Shown here piece by piece: positions 1 through 13,197 of a stretch of 64,000 nt of DNA (within the stretch, counting starts at the first letter, position 1; every line of letters starts with the position of its first letter). Source of the DNA: Rhinopomastus cyanomelas. Taxonomy: Eukaryota > Chordata > Aves > Bucerotiformes > Rhinopomastidae. The position numbers and the translations under genes are program-made. The stretch lies in contig VXBP01002343.1 of assembly GCA_013400115.1 (NCBI GenBank), positions 520,278-584,277 of the forward strand. The letters are read 5' to 3'. Below the pieces are notes generated by a model. The model saw nothing but the letters and a program-made list of their open reading frames with translations, did not search any database and was not told the DNA's origin.

Positions 1-1734
1 TTTCTCAGTTTTTTGAAATCTGTGCTTGAACTTGCTGGAGCAGCCTGTGCTTGCACTGTAGGCCACCAGTAGCTGATCCAACAACACAGGAGCACAAACA
101 CACGCAGCCTTGCTGACACACGTGCACACACAGAGCTCCACAGAAGAGTGATTGATGGCCAGTTTTCATGTCAGAACGCTGATATTTCTGGCTGAACAGC
201 TTTTCACCCATCCTTTTTGGTACAAAAGCCATGGCATAAAGATAAGAGGCAGAGCACTTAGACATATTTACAAAGATTAAACCACTGACTTGGCTTTAGT
301 TAAAGTAAATTCCCCTGCTCCCCACTGTGCAATGAAGGTTTACAAAGGGAAGACTGGCAAAAGTTGCTTCATCTTCTTTCCTGGCACTGTCTGCTGGCTC
401 CAAAACAAATGCAGGACCTAAACCACATAAAAGGGCAGCAAGGTATTAGCACTGTTGAGGGGTTCAGCATCTGACACATTCCTAATCTGCATGGCTGTGT
501 TTTAGATCTGAGCCTCTGCAGTGCTTTTCTAATGATGGGACAACTTAGCAAGCCCCAAATCCAAACTTCCCTCCACAGATGCCAAGCCCAGTGCTTGGCC
601 TCTCTTTGCTGCCATTGCTTGCTGGAGGGCTGCCTGCTCCCCTGCTCTTCCCCAGTGTCAGGGAGGTGCAGGATCAGAAATCATACTGTGTTATACACCA
701 AAATGCTTTCGTTTCCTCTAAGGTTGAGACCACAGGAGGTGGAACTGAGGAGACCACAGGAGGAGGAACTGGGATGCTAAAAGGGAAAACTGCTGAACTG
801 TTGTCACAAGACAGAGCTACTTTGGACCTTCAGACCAGAAAGGTTAACTTGACAGTACTTGAAGAGAAGTAGCAGAAACCTCCAGTACTGAGGACACGAT
901 GTTACTGATGGGAAGGGGCTACCTGAACAGAGAGTCCCCAGGAGCACAGTGCAGTGGAACAGCCATGGAACAGCAGGGAGGGGGGATAACAGAAGAAAAA
1001 TATATCAGATGTCAGGAATACAAGTCTCAAGAGAATAGATCAAAAAATAAGTAGGCAAGACCCCTTCCCACCCCCCAACATATATAAAGTTCTCAAATAC
1101 ATCTGGAAGATTGTTATGAATGTATTTGCTTTAATGTTCTGTTCCTCTCGGGGAAAGAGCTTTTCTTGGCTGTGGCAGGAGAGCAGGAAAGGGCAACTGT
1201 TGTGTACACCTCCAGACAAATTATGCACCTATCAGATTATTGCTCTCACAATTTATTATTATAACAAATAATGATTGGATAATAGTAAATACAAGCATGG
1301 AGAAAGGAAAGGAGTCACGTAACAGCTTCTCACTCTAGTCTGGCTTTTGTCCCTGGTGAAAAAAGCAGTCGTTGAAGTCAGCTCCGAGAGGTGCAATCCA
1401 GGGGAAAGCATGGTGGGGCAGGAGGGCTGTACTGAGAACAGAGTCCTGCCAATACAAGTGGAAGGACATATGGGCTAGGTGCAGCACAGCATCCACCAGG
1501 TTTAGCTGTGTTCAATATTGTTATTCATGCCCCAGACGATGGAACATAGAAGGTACACAGATGGCAGCCAGCAGGGAGGGACTGTCAGGAGTTTGGAGGA
1601 CAGGATTAGAATTCAAAATTATCTTGGCAAACCACTCTTTTTGAGGTCTAACAGAAAAACCTGCTACCTAGAGACAAGCTTATAGATTCTGCATCTCTCC
1701 AGGAATAGCTGGTTATATACTGCAGGTTGAAGAA
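1..1734. other. Unique sequence, no gene seen
   Basis: I see no CR1 tail, LTR, RNA gene or exon-like coding stretch here. The only structured item is a two-copy 24-bp tandem repeat at 726-773, listed separately. Short open frames (up to 97 codons) have no recognisable domain and are of chance length. Confidence 0.6.
726..773 (+). repeat. 24-bp tandem duplication, two copies
   Basis: The unit starting GAGACCACAGGAGG occurs at 726-749 and 750-773 with two mismatches. Because 24 is a multiple of three, the open frame through it (579-872) reads a repeated ETTGGGT block. That frame has no known domain, so I treat this as a small DNA duplication and not as a protein repeat. Confidence 0.8.
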
Positions 1735-2110
1735 CAGCTGCCTGGAGCACAGTTCTGTAGGAAACCATCTAGAGGCTGTGGTGGATCACAGATTGAACAC
1801 CAATGTTGTGCTGCTGCAGAAGACTGGACCCCCAGACTGGTAATGTACAAGCAGAATTACGCCTCTTCAGACACACAAATTTCAGCTCTATGAAATCACT
1901 GTGCATCTCTGTGGGGAGTCTTGAGCACTGTTCTCCAAGAAAGATATGATTGAGTTGTATTAAGCTGAAAGAACAGCAGAAGGACTTCTTAGAACTCTAA
2001 AACACAGTGCAGGAGAAGAGGATTAAAATAATAGGGTGTTTGAGAAGCAAGGACTTTCTGCCACAACACATGGGATGACTAGCAGTGAGCACAGATTAAA
2101 GGAAGGAACA
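1735..2110 (+). mobile_element. Possible ancient CR1 ORF2 remnant
   Basis: Scattered matches to the CR1 reverse-transcriptase region are visible: a stretch resembling the GGTGGAT-CACA-TTGAACA block near 1780, then a GCAGGAGAAGAGGATTAAAAT block near 2010 where CR1 has the TGGAGAG-AGAGCAA-AGGATGAT segment. The frame is destroyed and no 3' tail is present. It could be an unrelated old LINE or chance, so the call is weak. Confidence 0.3.
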
Positions 2111-5100
2111 CTGAGATCAGAGAGCTGGAAACAATCTCCTAATGCTGATGCAAGGTCACACTGGAACAACTGAACTGTGCATGTCCACCCCTGTAAAAGC
2201 TTGCTGGATTAGCTGGGATATTGCTGAGCCCAGCTGACAGCAAAGAGATGTCCCTCCAGCCTCCAAGTGCGGTCAGATGGCTCTATCCCACTCTGCTTAT
2301 CCAGGGATCACTCAAACCACAGTGTCTAAATCTCAGAATTGTCTCTCAGCATTCACCTCAGTGCATCAGAATTCTGCAGGTGAAGGATCTGAAACACAGC
2401 CTCTCAGAATGTCTCGTGATCTTCACCATCATACTGGCTCCTGGGAGTCCCACCCCTTAACACCCAGTTCCTCCTCTTTGCAAGACAGGGAGCTGAGGTC
2501 AGTGCTAGAGGGACAGTGCAAGTCTAGGAGGACATTCAATGCTCTAGTGCATCAAGCTGCTGCCATAATCACTGAGCTAAGATCATTTCTTTATAAATAG
2601 GGTGAAATAAGATTTACTGGGTAGAAACGTTTTCCCCAAATCAACAAGAACTAGAATAAATAAAAGATAAACACTGAGGCTGACCCCATACCTCATGGCC
2701 TTTATTATACTTCATATACTGGGCAAACAATGTCTCCAGTAACCTATTCTCATAAGAAACAAATAAGCTTTGAGTCAAAAGAGGTTAACATCAGGCTTAA
2801 AGTACAGATCTAATAACAGCCTGCAAAAAAATAAACAAACAATAAACCACTGATTTTGAGAAGGATTTTTCTTTCTATTTCAAAGCAAAACAATGTTTTC
2901 ACACCAATTTTCACCCACTAGCACCCACCAACATTTATCCCACTTTAAATAATAAAAAAGTCATATTGATAAAACAGCAGTGGGTTAGTGTTTTGGGGGA
3001 TTTAACATGCGTGCTGTGCAACCCAGTTATCAGCATTCACAAAGGAACAACTGTGCTGTAAGACTTTTCAGGGGAGGTACAAGACATTCTGCTCACACTC
3101 AAGAGCACAAGTGTGGCACGACCAGCTAGGTTTTTAAATGCCTACCGCTGTGGCTTGCCCCATCCATCAGTCAGTCAGCTCCCAGATAAAGTTTCTTGCA
3201 GCGTTCATTTCTGGGCTTTAATGCTCTTAAGAACCAATGAACTGTTGATTATAGGGGTGCCTCAGATTTTCAGAAGTCTACTTTTACCCTCATTACATGG
3301 CTTAGATGTAGGGGGGAAAAATAAGCAGACAAGAACAAACTGAGGAAACATCTGAAGACCGTGAAAGGGTCCCAGAGACTCCCACGCCGCCCTCTTTCAG
3401 AACTTGCAGGCACATCTATTTGCATTTGGCAAGTGAGTAGCTGACCAGAGAGATGACATTTTAGACAGGCATTCCCAGTTACTTCTTTGTTGTGCACAAA
3501 GAAGTTGCACTCCGTGCACAAAATGGATGCAACGGCAAATTCTTCAGGTGCACTTCAAAATGCTGTTAAAAACCTGCCTATGACTCTTTCAACATGGAAT
3601 TCACTGTTCTCACTTCCACTTCTTCCTTACCTCACATCTTTAGCCAGAAACACTAAAAATACACAGAGCTCATAGAGCAGCAGCAGCCTCAGCTCTGAAT
3701 CTCCGTGTTTTTCTGTGTTTGAATAAAACGTTTAAAGTTACTTGAGCTGGCGAGAAAGGTAGGGGGTTGTGTGTGTCTTAGTAGAAATTAATGTTTTAGT
3801 TGGCCGGACAAGCCTAGGAAATTTCTGTAGCGAGCATGATGAGAGAGGATGTTTGGCAAGATGTTTTCCAACAGCTGGTACAGGTGAAGGATTAGGGGGA
3901 AAAAAAGTGCTTAAGAGCCTTTTCCCTGATTTTCTACTCTGTATCCCTCTTAGGCATACAAGAAATTGTAGAGCCTAACCCAAGTCAACCTGAAATCCCT
4001 GGGTCTCCTTCTAGCGGCTCGATAAGATTTGAAACAGGCACTTCAAATGTTGTGTTGGTTATTGAAACAATTTTCACATTCCTCCTTTCTGTCTTAAACA
4101 CAACTATTTTGGGAAGAAGGTCCAAATACTGGCCTCTCTGAGCCCAAGGCTGCACAGAGAGGCCACCCAGGTGACTTAACGTCTGGTAGGACCAAGTTAT
4201 GTGTCAGCAGGTGACGGGGTGATGTGCCCCACTGGTTTCCTGCTTCGCACACGGGTTGGGGGTGAAAGGCCTCAAAGGGCACAGACATTCAAACGGCCTG
4301 AGGGCAAAGGTGGAATGGAGAGGGATGCACATGGCAATATGCTTGGACGTGGGGTGATGTGCTTTGTGCACCCTAGTTGGTGCCTTTGTCTAAAGCTTCT
4401 CACCAAAGGCTGCACGATGCAGTAGGAGATCAAGATCAGGCTTTAAAAATCACAGAGTATTTCCAGCAATGGTCTTCATCCCATTCCCTCAGCATTACAG
4501 CTCTGCTGTGCCATAAACACTTTGGAATAGCCCTAATGTGCCTGGTGTTTGAAATACAGAGAGACTTCTGCAAAGTGAACATTTACTGACTGCAGAACGG
4601 CTTTTGTTTATTTCATTGTGAAGATCAGGATTCCTATAAATCTGCACAAACTGAAACAGCCTTTGGCATGGCTCTGACACTTGAACCAAGTTAATAAAAA
4701 CAGTGATGTATAGTATTCGGGTATCACATAATCTTAGGAATCCATCGTGAGCACAAAGACTAAAATAAACTCTTGCAACACACATGTTTATTCACATATT
4801 AAGATTTCCCTGAGACTGTTCTACATTACTGACTTTCATATGCTTGGAAAATAAGAAGGGTTTTTCATATTCATGCTCAGTGAGTGAAAACACATCACTC
4901 AGGAGGCCATCTGCTTCTCTCTGGAACGTGGATCTTGACCTTAACACGTCGGGCTGCATACAAACTCCGAGGAGAAAAGATGTATTTGGTACTTCAGTGC
5001 AATCTTCAGAGCATGGATAATTCAGTCAGCATTCAGGGGATCTGTATTAGTTCAGCTGCTACAGAGCCAAGATTATGGGAAACAATTCAAGTTCTCACCT

Positions 5101-7307
5101 ATCTGCCTCAATACAATATTCTGCCCCAACCTATTTGCCATTTTACCCCGACACATTTATACAGGGCCAAACCTGGGTCCCCAAGAAATACTTGAGCTTT
5201 GCCACTAACTTCCCTGGGATCAGAATTCAGCCTAAAGCAATGAAAAGAAAAAAAAAGAAGGAAGAAAATAAAGGCAGCAAGTCCATCTGGAGAGTGGCAG
5301 GCTGCCCACCACCTCAGCGCCTGCACTCAGCACAGCCCGAACAAAGGCAGGCGAGGGGAGAGGTGCGGTTTCAGCGCAAACTGCTTTAACCCCACCACAG
5401 CTTCCCAGGCTCCCAGGGGGATGCAGAGCCCCTCGGGCAGCGTCTCTAGAAGGAGATATTTTCACTTGGATCAGTTTAGAGAGCTGGAAGAGGCAACCTA
5501 GCAAGTACTACCAGCATCAAGGGGCTGCAAGATTTAAACCGAAAAGAAGCAGGTGAGTCAAGGGGAGAGAAGGACCTTCCTTTAGCAGATCTTGGATCTG
5601 GAAGTGTTAAGGTGCTTTGGATTTAGGGCTGAGCAAGGAGAGGGAGTTCAAACTCCTTTAACATATTCAAAACACGTACTTCTTCCCAAGGCTGAATCCT
5701 GAGGAAACTTTTGAAGCAGGTCCCTCACAGGTGTGTCCTGGCTGAGAGTGTACCCTCTTCTCACAGGGCTGTTAAAACAACTGCTGAAGAGCCTTTCTGA
5801 GAGGGACTGTATGCAACTGAAAGAAATGTGCTGTGCTAGAGCAGTCCTCTGGAGATTCAAAGCACAATGACCACGATGTACAGCACGAGCCCTAATGCCT
5901 TGCAGCCAGTTAATTCCTGAGTTAGGGTTCAGAAGCTGAGGTGGAACGAGAGCAGAGTCATGCTAGGTAGGGTGATCCCACCACAGTATGTACACTGCAG
6001 GCAGCTGGGTGAGAGAGAAGGAATCATGGCAGCATCAGTTGCAGAAACCCTCCAGGGATTAGAAGCATTCAGGTAGCAGCTCCCTGCTGGCACACCTTCA
6101 TTGTGTGGGTACCTAAATCACAGTAAAATTACCTTGAGCACCTTGCTCTTCATTGGGCCAAAATTATTGCTCCTGCCTGCCATGCCATTGCTCCATGTCT
6201 AGGTTACACCTGAACTCATTGTCTACCTGAAACCATTTCTTTGCAGTTTAATGTACACTGTGCAGGTAAAGAGCTGCAGATGAAGATGGCACAACATGGA
6301 AGACAAAACTGACCGCTTAGTCTGTCTCGAGATAAAGGTCCAATCTAGACCCACCAGAAAATTAAGAGAAAGTACCTCCAGAGAGATCATCCTAAAGGTA
6401 TTGATTCCAGACACAAAAATATCTTCCAGTCTGCGAGAAGCCCAAAGGGAGCAAGGCACTACTTAGTCATAGTTAGAGGGAAAGACAGCTTTATCGTGAT
6501 GAGGTGCAATGGCAACACACAGTCTTCAAGAATAAAAGCTGTGTGCTAGAATATCAACCAGCCAAGAAGTCTGAGATTCTAGAAAACTCGTGTGATAGAG
6601 GTGGGGGAAGCTAGTGTCCTAGAGGGAGACCAATAGAAATATTGTCAAGATAGCTGCAAGGCAGTAGAGTAAAACTTGGAAGAAATCCATGTATAAAGAA
6701 CAAGGGATGGCTTGATAAAGGCCCTGGAAAGTCTTAGAAAGTCAACATGTGGCAGGGGTCACATGCTACTAGACTCACAAGATTGTAATGTGGAGGAAAC
6801 AGAGCAGGAGAGGGCTTCTATGGGCATCTGACCAAGAGGATGGCACGCATGGTGTCAGCCATAAGGAGCTGGGAACGATGCGGGGAAGATGAATTCCTCC
6901 AAATTTCAAAGCACCTCCTTTGAGAAAGAGGAGAGACATTGGAAGGGTCTCGTCTATGAGCACAGTAGCAGCCAGAGCAGGACAGAGCACTTTGGTCTCA
7001 TTCCCAAAGGGACAGTGACAAAGGAGAAAGATTAATGCCACCTTTCCAGCCTATGGAGCAGTTCCGAGCCAGCTCCCAGGGCTATTTCAGCAGTGCTCAG
7101 AATTAGGGTTTAGGAAGGCTCCAGAGCCGGGTTTTGATAATGTCGTGTTCCTGCCACATTATTAAAACCAGGAGGGGATAAATTCAATCAAAGGGTTTGT
7201 GAACTACTTCTCTTGATTCGGCGGCTTGAAAGGATTCCAGGGGAATGGCAGGTTGCATGCCTGAGTCTGCACAGGAGAGATGGAGTGGTGGCAGAAGCAA
7301 TTGGGGA
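2111..7307. other. Unique sequence, no gene seen
   Basis: About 5 kb of single-copy-looking, moderately AT-rich DNA with short A-rich runs (for example near 5240-5270). A mild rise in CpG occurs around 5310-5450. No repeat tail, RNA gene or coding exon could be supported. The open frames here are all around 100 codons or less and overlap in several frames, as expected by chance. Confidence 0.55.
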
Positions 7308-7662
7308 GATGGGTCTCTTTAGCTTGGAGGAGGCTGAGGGGTGACCTCATTAATGTCTATAAATATGTGAGGGGTGGGTGTCAGGAGGATGGAGCCAGGC
7401 TCTTCTCAATGACAAGGACAAGGGGCAAGTAAGCTGGAACACAGGAGATTTCATATAAATATCAGAAGGAAGTCCTTCACAGTGAGGGTGACGAAGCATT
7501 CAAACAAGTTGCCCAGGGAGGTTGTGGAGTCTCCTTCCCTGCAGACATTTAAAACCCACCTGGATGTGTTCCTGTGCAACTTGATCTAGGTGATCCTGCT
7601 GTGTCTGGGGGATTGGGCTGGATGATCTCTCGAGGTCCCGTTCGATCCCTGATGATTCTATG
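7308..7662 (+). mobile_element. CR1 LINE, 5'-truncated 3' end
   Basis: The sequence runs from the end of ORF2 through the short 3' UTR of a CR1 LINE. Visible landmarks in order are GGTGACCTCATTAATGTCTA near 7337, CTTCACAGTGAGGGTGACGA near 7475, GTTGTGGAGTCTCCTTCCCT near 7520, GGTGATCCTGCTGTG near 7590, and the terminal block CGAGGTCCCGTTCGATCCCT with GATGATTCTATG ending at 7662. The reading frame of the reverse-transcriptase C-terminus is broken. A single terminal octamer remains. It belongs to the same subfamily as the copy at 40258-40600. Confidence 0.93.
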
Positions 7663-10594
7663 TCTCCTTCTCCAGTGCAGCCTGCAAAGCCTGTCCATCT
7701 GGAAATATCTTTTACTGAGAAGACAGTAGCAGAGCACCCATGTTAAAGCACAAAGCCAAATTTTGGCAAAGGTGGTCCTCATCAAAATGCTGTGAAGTTA
7801 TGTGGGCACATTAAGGCTTTCAGCACTTAACTCAGGAACACAACAGGGGATAAATATCCAGGGGCCACTAGGTTGCTGTAGCTGAGGGGTGCAACTGACC
7901 CACATTCTATTGTTATTATTACAGTTATTGTTTTTCTATTAGTCCCTATTACAGCATATGAAGGGTCTGGTTTCCTCCCAACAGTGAAGCTGGCCTCTTT
8001 TGAAAACCTACTCCCCCGTGGCTATCAGGATGGGAAAGATGTTGCATGGGCTGAAATCTGTGTTTTGACATTGCAAGTTTGGAAAACTTTAGAGATTAAA
8101 TGAACCAAAGCTGACAGGGTGTGGGGAGGAGGGAGGGGAAGGAGTTAAAAAGATTAAAAATTGTAGATATGAAACTGAGGAAAGTTAACTATTTATTGCA
8201 AATCACATTTGATTGAATGCAGAAAGTACTCTGGCTTGTTTTCTGATTTCATTTCCCATTTGAAGTTGAATCGAACTGCTAAGAATGTGCTTTTGCTGCA
8301 GGAGGTGGATCAAAGTGTGCAGAGGAATGCAAGAAAGAAATACACTTTGGATTATGAATGCTGGCAGCACTGGTCAAGTGCTGTTGTGAGGTCTTCACGC
8401 TGCCCAGTTTGTAAATCAACTCAAAATAGATTCAGAACTTGAAAATCAGGATGTGCTCTGTTCTACAAGAAGACACAAACATTAAAGAAAATAGCAAGAT
8501 TAAAATGATCTGTAGACAGCTCCCCGTGGCCAGACCAATAGGAACATTCAGCACAGGACGAGCTTAAAATTAGCTCTAGTTTTCATTCAGAGCTGGCATG
8601 GCTCAGAGTCATTAGCCACTGCACCCTGTGTCAGCTGCTGCAGGACCTGCTGAAACCTGGGTCTGGCATGTCAGCATCCTGGCCTGCCAAGCCTCTTTCT
8701 ACAGAACAGGGCAGTTTTGCAAGAAGCCTTTGCAAAATATTTTAATAATGAAAACTTTAAAAATATACAGCTGTTTTGAAAAATCCTCAGAACAAAGACC
8801 CCTTTGAGATCAGCTCCACACAGGCTCTGTAGTGGATGTGCTACCATCAGTACTCTCAACAGAGACGTTATGGAGCCTGGCGTTCCCTCCGTGCCTCTTT
8901 CACCCCCCAGGTCCCCTGCCTGGACCTTGTTCTTTTCAGGCACTGCTGCCTGCTCAGATCACTGCTGTAGCTCTTTTATTTGGGTGCCAGCAATTAATTC
9001 CAGAGGTTATGCACATTGGCCTCTTAGGGTGACCTCCTCAGAGGGCTACTTGTCCTGCCTTGTTGCTGCAGTGGCTCAAACAGGACATTCTGGGGCTTCA
9101 TTTGGGGGTGAAATTCAGCTCCTAGCTAAACTGGGTACTGCAGAGAAAATAGGTCCCTACAAACACTTGGACACCATTTAACATCCTGATGAGCATCTGA
9201 GCCCCCGCTGTTTTAATTCAGTCTTTCTGCACGTGGACCAGCATCTGTTTGCACGGCACAAGGTGCCGCTGTGCCTGAGACCTGCATATTGGAGGTTGGC
9301 ACGAAACTGGATTCTTTGGTCATTGCTACTGACAAGTGTTTAGTGGAATCTGTTTTCCAGGGTGAATAGTTTATTGGGATTGGGATAGTTGCAGGGAGTT
9401 CATTGTGCAGAAAGGGCAGACCCTGACTAGGAAATCTATTTATGGTGCTTTTATTACTACAGGGAACACAAGGGTTCAGCTTTTCAGTGTTACAAGAAAC
9501 TACTCCTAGATTCATAAGCTGTACCTAAGCAGTGTTTCCAGTAAGTTTTAATAACAAAAGAGAGAAAGCTGGCCAAAGCAGCACAGTGGTAGCTTTCACC
9601 CTCTTCCTGGGGAGACCAGGAGGAATTTCCCATCAGTTTGAGCAGGAATTGGCTGCTGACATCTGCTGCTGCACCTCCTCACCTCAGCATCACAGGCAGG
9701 TGAGGTAGAAATAACAAACCTGGCAAGAAGGAGATGGGTGGGGAGGAACCAGCTTCTCCCAGACATGCACAGGATAAAACTCTTGTTTAGCCCTTCTGTG
9801 GTGCTTCTTCAAAGAAATCAAGGGTGCTGAACAGGGTGAGAATTAAGTTTGTTTGAACTTGAACTAAAACAACGTCTGGCTTAGTATTCTGTCTCTGAAA
9901 GTGGCCAAATGAACTCCTTGGAGGAGAGGACAGAGCAAGCATGTGCAATCCTCCCATGAAACACCCTGCTACACTCAGCAGTCTGCATCCCAGGGACTCT
10001 TTGTGGCATCCAGACAGGAGACTGGAGGACATTGTCACACCAAGCATTGTAGTGGGTGCTGACTTGTGGATCTGCTAGACAAGACTTCCAGGTGGGCTAC
10101 AAGCAGCCATGTGCTCATGTGCTGCTGAGCTGAGATCAGACTGGATGTTCTGTCAGGTTCCACTTCATCCAGCCTCTTTCACTTCCAGTGCTTGAAGCTG
10201 TCATTCTCATCATTTACCTGGGCAAGTGAGATGCTCCTTTGCTCAAACCGTGACGGTTGGCTTCAATTTAGATGGGTGGCCAGTTCTGAAATGGGTAGCC
10301 TAGGTACATCACAGCATCCAGCATTCATCCTGAATGGGATGCACAGAGATCTGTGTGGGAATGAGGATGCTCTGTGTTTTGAGAGGATGGCCAGCCCACA
10401 TGGACGCCCAGTCCAGGAGGGCTAAGGTGGCCAAAAGCACTCTGGAGCGCTTTACCTCTCACTAAGACCAGTTCAAACCCAGTCTGCTAGGAGTAAGCAG
10501 TGGTAGCAATTTACCCATGGCTCCCACAATTATTTCATAGGCAAAATACTAGAAGATCTTCATATGAGCTACCTCACTCCTCAGGCAATACATC
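7663..10594. other. Unique sequence, no gene seen
   Basis: A short (TTA)n-like patch lies near 7911-7930. The rest is single-copy in appearance. The open frame at 8209-8442 (77 codons, with two CxxC-like cysteines near its end) and the one at 8804-9181 (125 codons) have no recognisable domain, no splice context and no supporting signal. I do not call them genes. Confidence 0.55.
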
Positions 10595-11285
10595 CATAGA
10601 ATGGTTTGGAAGGGGCCTTAAAGACTGTATAGTTCCAACTGCCTCTGTCATGGTCAAGGACTCCTTCTACTAGACCAGGTTCTTCAAAGCTCTATCCAAC
10701 CTTGCCTTGAGCACTTCCAGGAACTGGGGGCCGTCCACAGGCCCTCTCTGTAACCTCTTCCTGTGCCTCACCACACTAACAGTGAAGAAATTCTTCCTTA
10801 CATAAAATTAAGATCTACCATCTTTCAGTTTAAAGCCATTACACCTTGTTCTGTTACTACATGGCCTTGGAAAAAGTCCCTCTTTGTAATTCTTGTCGTT
10901 CCCCTTTAGAAACTGGAAGGTGCTATAAGGTCCCCTTGGAGTCTTGTCTTCTTCAGGATGAACAGCCCCAACTCTCTCAGCTGTTCTTCATAAGAGAGGT
11001 GTCCAGCCCTCTGATCATCTTCATGCCTCTTCTTGGGACTCACTCCAACAGGTTTGTGTCATATGTTGAGGGACTCCAGCACTGGATGCAGTACTCCAGA
11101 TGGGGTTTCATGAGAGCAGAGCAGAGATGGAGAACCATCTCCCTTGACTTGCTGGTCATGCTGCTTTTGATAGGACAGGTCTGTCCTTCTGGGCTGCATT
11201 TGCATATTGCCAGCTTATGTTGAGCTTCTCACCCACTAACACCCCCAAGTCCTTCTCTGGAGGCCTGTCCTCTGTGATCCACGTT
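10595..11285 (-). mobile_element. CR1 LINE, about 690 bp, minus strand
   Basis: Read on the minus strand this is the last part of CR1 ORF2 and the 3' end. On the plus strand the element starts with the reverse-complemented tail CATAGAATGGTTTGGAAGG and proceeds through ACAGTGAAGAAATTCTTCCT near 10782, GATGAACAGCCCCAACTCTC near 10960, CTCCAGATGGGGTTTCATGA near 11094 and CACCCCCAAGTCCTTCTCTGG at the 5' side. Frame-breaking changes are frequent. The open frame seen on the plus strand (10846-11223) is antisense to the element and is an artefact. Confidence 0.92.
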
Positions 11286-12967
11286 GAAATCCAGCAGACA
11301 AGAGAGCCACAGTCTCCTTTAGCAGACTATTTCATCAACTCATAGCTGGGCTGTTGCTTTTTGAAGTGGACTCTGAATCTTCTGTGCTGCAAATTCCTGG
11401 TGACCTTTTCCTAACAGGAGCAGCACTTATCACTGTTCTCTTCGTTACAGCCCTTGCGTTTGGGCAAACGCATCACATCCCCCTTCATCACTTCTCCCCC
11501 AGAAAAACAAACCCCTTTGTCCCAGCCTTGCCTCTAGGCTATGTTTTCTAAACTTCTCCTTGCTGCCTTTTGGTTCCATCAGGGTGTCAACTCATTAAAA
11601 AAGAAGCTTCCTTCCACAAAGGTTGCAGAGTTACTTGGCACAGCAGAAAATAATAACAAACACTACACTGCCCCTACAAAACCCATGATAAGATCAGAAA
11701 ATGAAGGGATAGGGTGGATCTGTAGAGATCACACAGTCTGTTTCCTTATGCTTGGGCAAGTGTAAGTGATTCAAGAGAAACACTTAAGCTTTGTCAGGTC
11801 AATGGTGGCAACTTCCAGGGGTGGCACATCTCCACTTTCCCCGCAGCCTACCACTTGCTTTTCCCTGTCCATGTGCAGGTTTGCTGTGCGTTGGCACAAC
11901 TGTGAAGATCAAACACGTTCAAATACACACGGGTGTTTTGAAAGAATATTTAAAACTCACGTGCACCTATTGAGCTCCAGCTCAGAAAACAGTCAGGGGG
12001 ACCACAAGCTTAATAACAGAAGATTTACCAGTTGTGAAGACAGAGGCTTTTTTAGTTTGATTCCCCCCTCCACCCCTCATTCCTGTAATTCCCTGCTCCT
12101 TTTTTCTTTCAAGCATTCAGCTGCAGTAAGTGCAGGAAATAAAGATAAGCAGGACAGATAACATCTTTAAAGACCTGGCCTCTACACACAAACCTTGATG
12201 CATAATTTGCACTTTACTTGGCACTTCCTTGGCAGGATTTCAGCCATAAAGCAATTTTTCATGCTGGAGGTGGCAGAATGGAAGGGTTTGCTGGCAAAAG
12301 ACAACTAATTCTTCCCCATCTTCCCCTCTTATTTGTTTCTAGGCTGATGTCACACAAAACCAGATGAAAAAACAAAGCTTCTCTTATCAGTTGCACAGAT
12401 ACATTGGCAGAACTTTGATTTGCACTGAGTATTTGCTGTGGTTTTCCTGGGCCTGAAGCCCACAGGGGGTTTCTGCAAGCTGTAGGTCTCTTTTGAAGGT
12501 CTCAACAGGAGCTGTCTGGAAGTTTTACACAGGATCAAAATGTTCCCTTGAAGACATGATTTGATGCCACCATTTTTCTTTTGAGGAACAAACCCGTACA
12601 CAAGTTCATGCACATGGACCCTCCATCTCAGACAGGCTCCTGTCCAAACCACGTGTCCCTGCTCTGTATTTGTGCTGGGGTCTCAGGCCAGCAGATACCA
12701 CCTGGCCCAGTACGGTCAGCATGTTGTCCTACAGACCTTGGCACCAGACTGCGGTACATAAGCCCTGAAAGTAGAGATTCCAACCACACATGTTGGACTA
12801 CTCAGCTGTTTTGTTACTACTGCTGCTCATAAATACTTCTGTACTGCATACTTCTATGATTCTATGATAAACAGAAATGTTTATCTCTGCAAGATTTCCT
12901 TGCATGGATCCTCATGTCATCTGTCCCACCCTGCACAGAGATGAGGAGTTTCTATCAGGAGAAGAAG
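11286..12967. other. Unique sequence with one orphan octamer pair
   Basis: No gene or repeat body is recognised. At 12852-12868 there is TTCTATGATTCTATGAT, the CR1 terminal microsatellite motif, but the bases before it do not read as a CR1 3' end. It is either a fully decayed CR1 or a chance octamer pair. Confidence 0.5.
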
Positions 12968-13197
12968 AGCAGGAACAGGTTCCGCCTCAACACAAGGGGG
13001 AACTTCTTTACTGTGAGGGTCACAGGGCACTGGAACAGACTCCCCAGGGAGGTTGTGGAGTCTCCTTCTCTGGGGACTTTCAAGGCCCGCCTGGATGCGT
13101 TCCTCTGTGATCTGTGTTAGATAGTTTTGTCCTGCTCCGGCAGGGGGGTTGGACTCGATGATCTCTTGGGTCCCTTCCAACCCCTATGATCCTATGA
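12968..13197 (+). mobile_element. CR1 LINE 3' end, relatively well preserved
   Basis: Starts near AGCAGGAACAGGTTCCGCCT and contains CTTCTTTACTGTGAGGGTCA, GTTGTGGAGTCTCCTTCTCT, then the 3' UTR CTCCGGCAGGGGGGTTGGACT and TGGGTCCCTTCCAACCCCTA, ending with GATCCTATG at 13197. The frame 12914-13120 reads an intact C-terminus of the CR1 reverse transcriptase ([19 protein letters not shown]) ending in its natural stop. This suggests a fairly young, severely 5'-truncated insertion. Confidence 0.93.

Noticed and set aside
10846..11223. 125-codon plus-strand open frame
   Set aside because: It is the antisense of a minus-strand CR1 ORF2 fragment.
12852..12868. CR1 terminal octamers TTCTATGATTCTATGAT
   Set aside because: No CR1 body precedes them, so I do not list a separate element; they may be the last trace of one.
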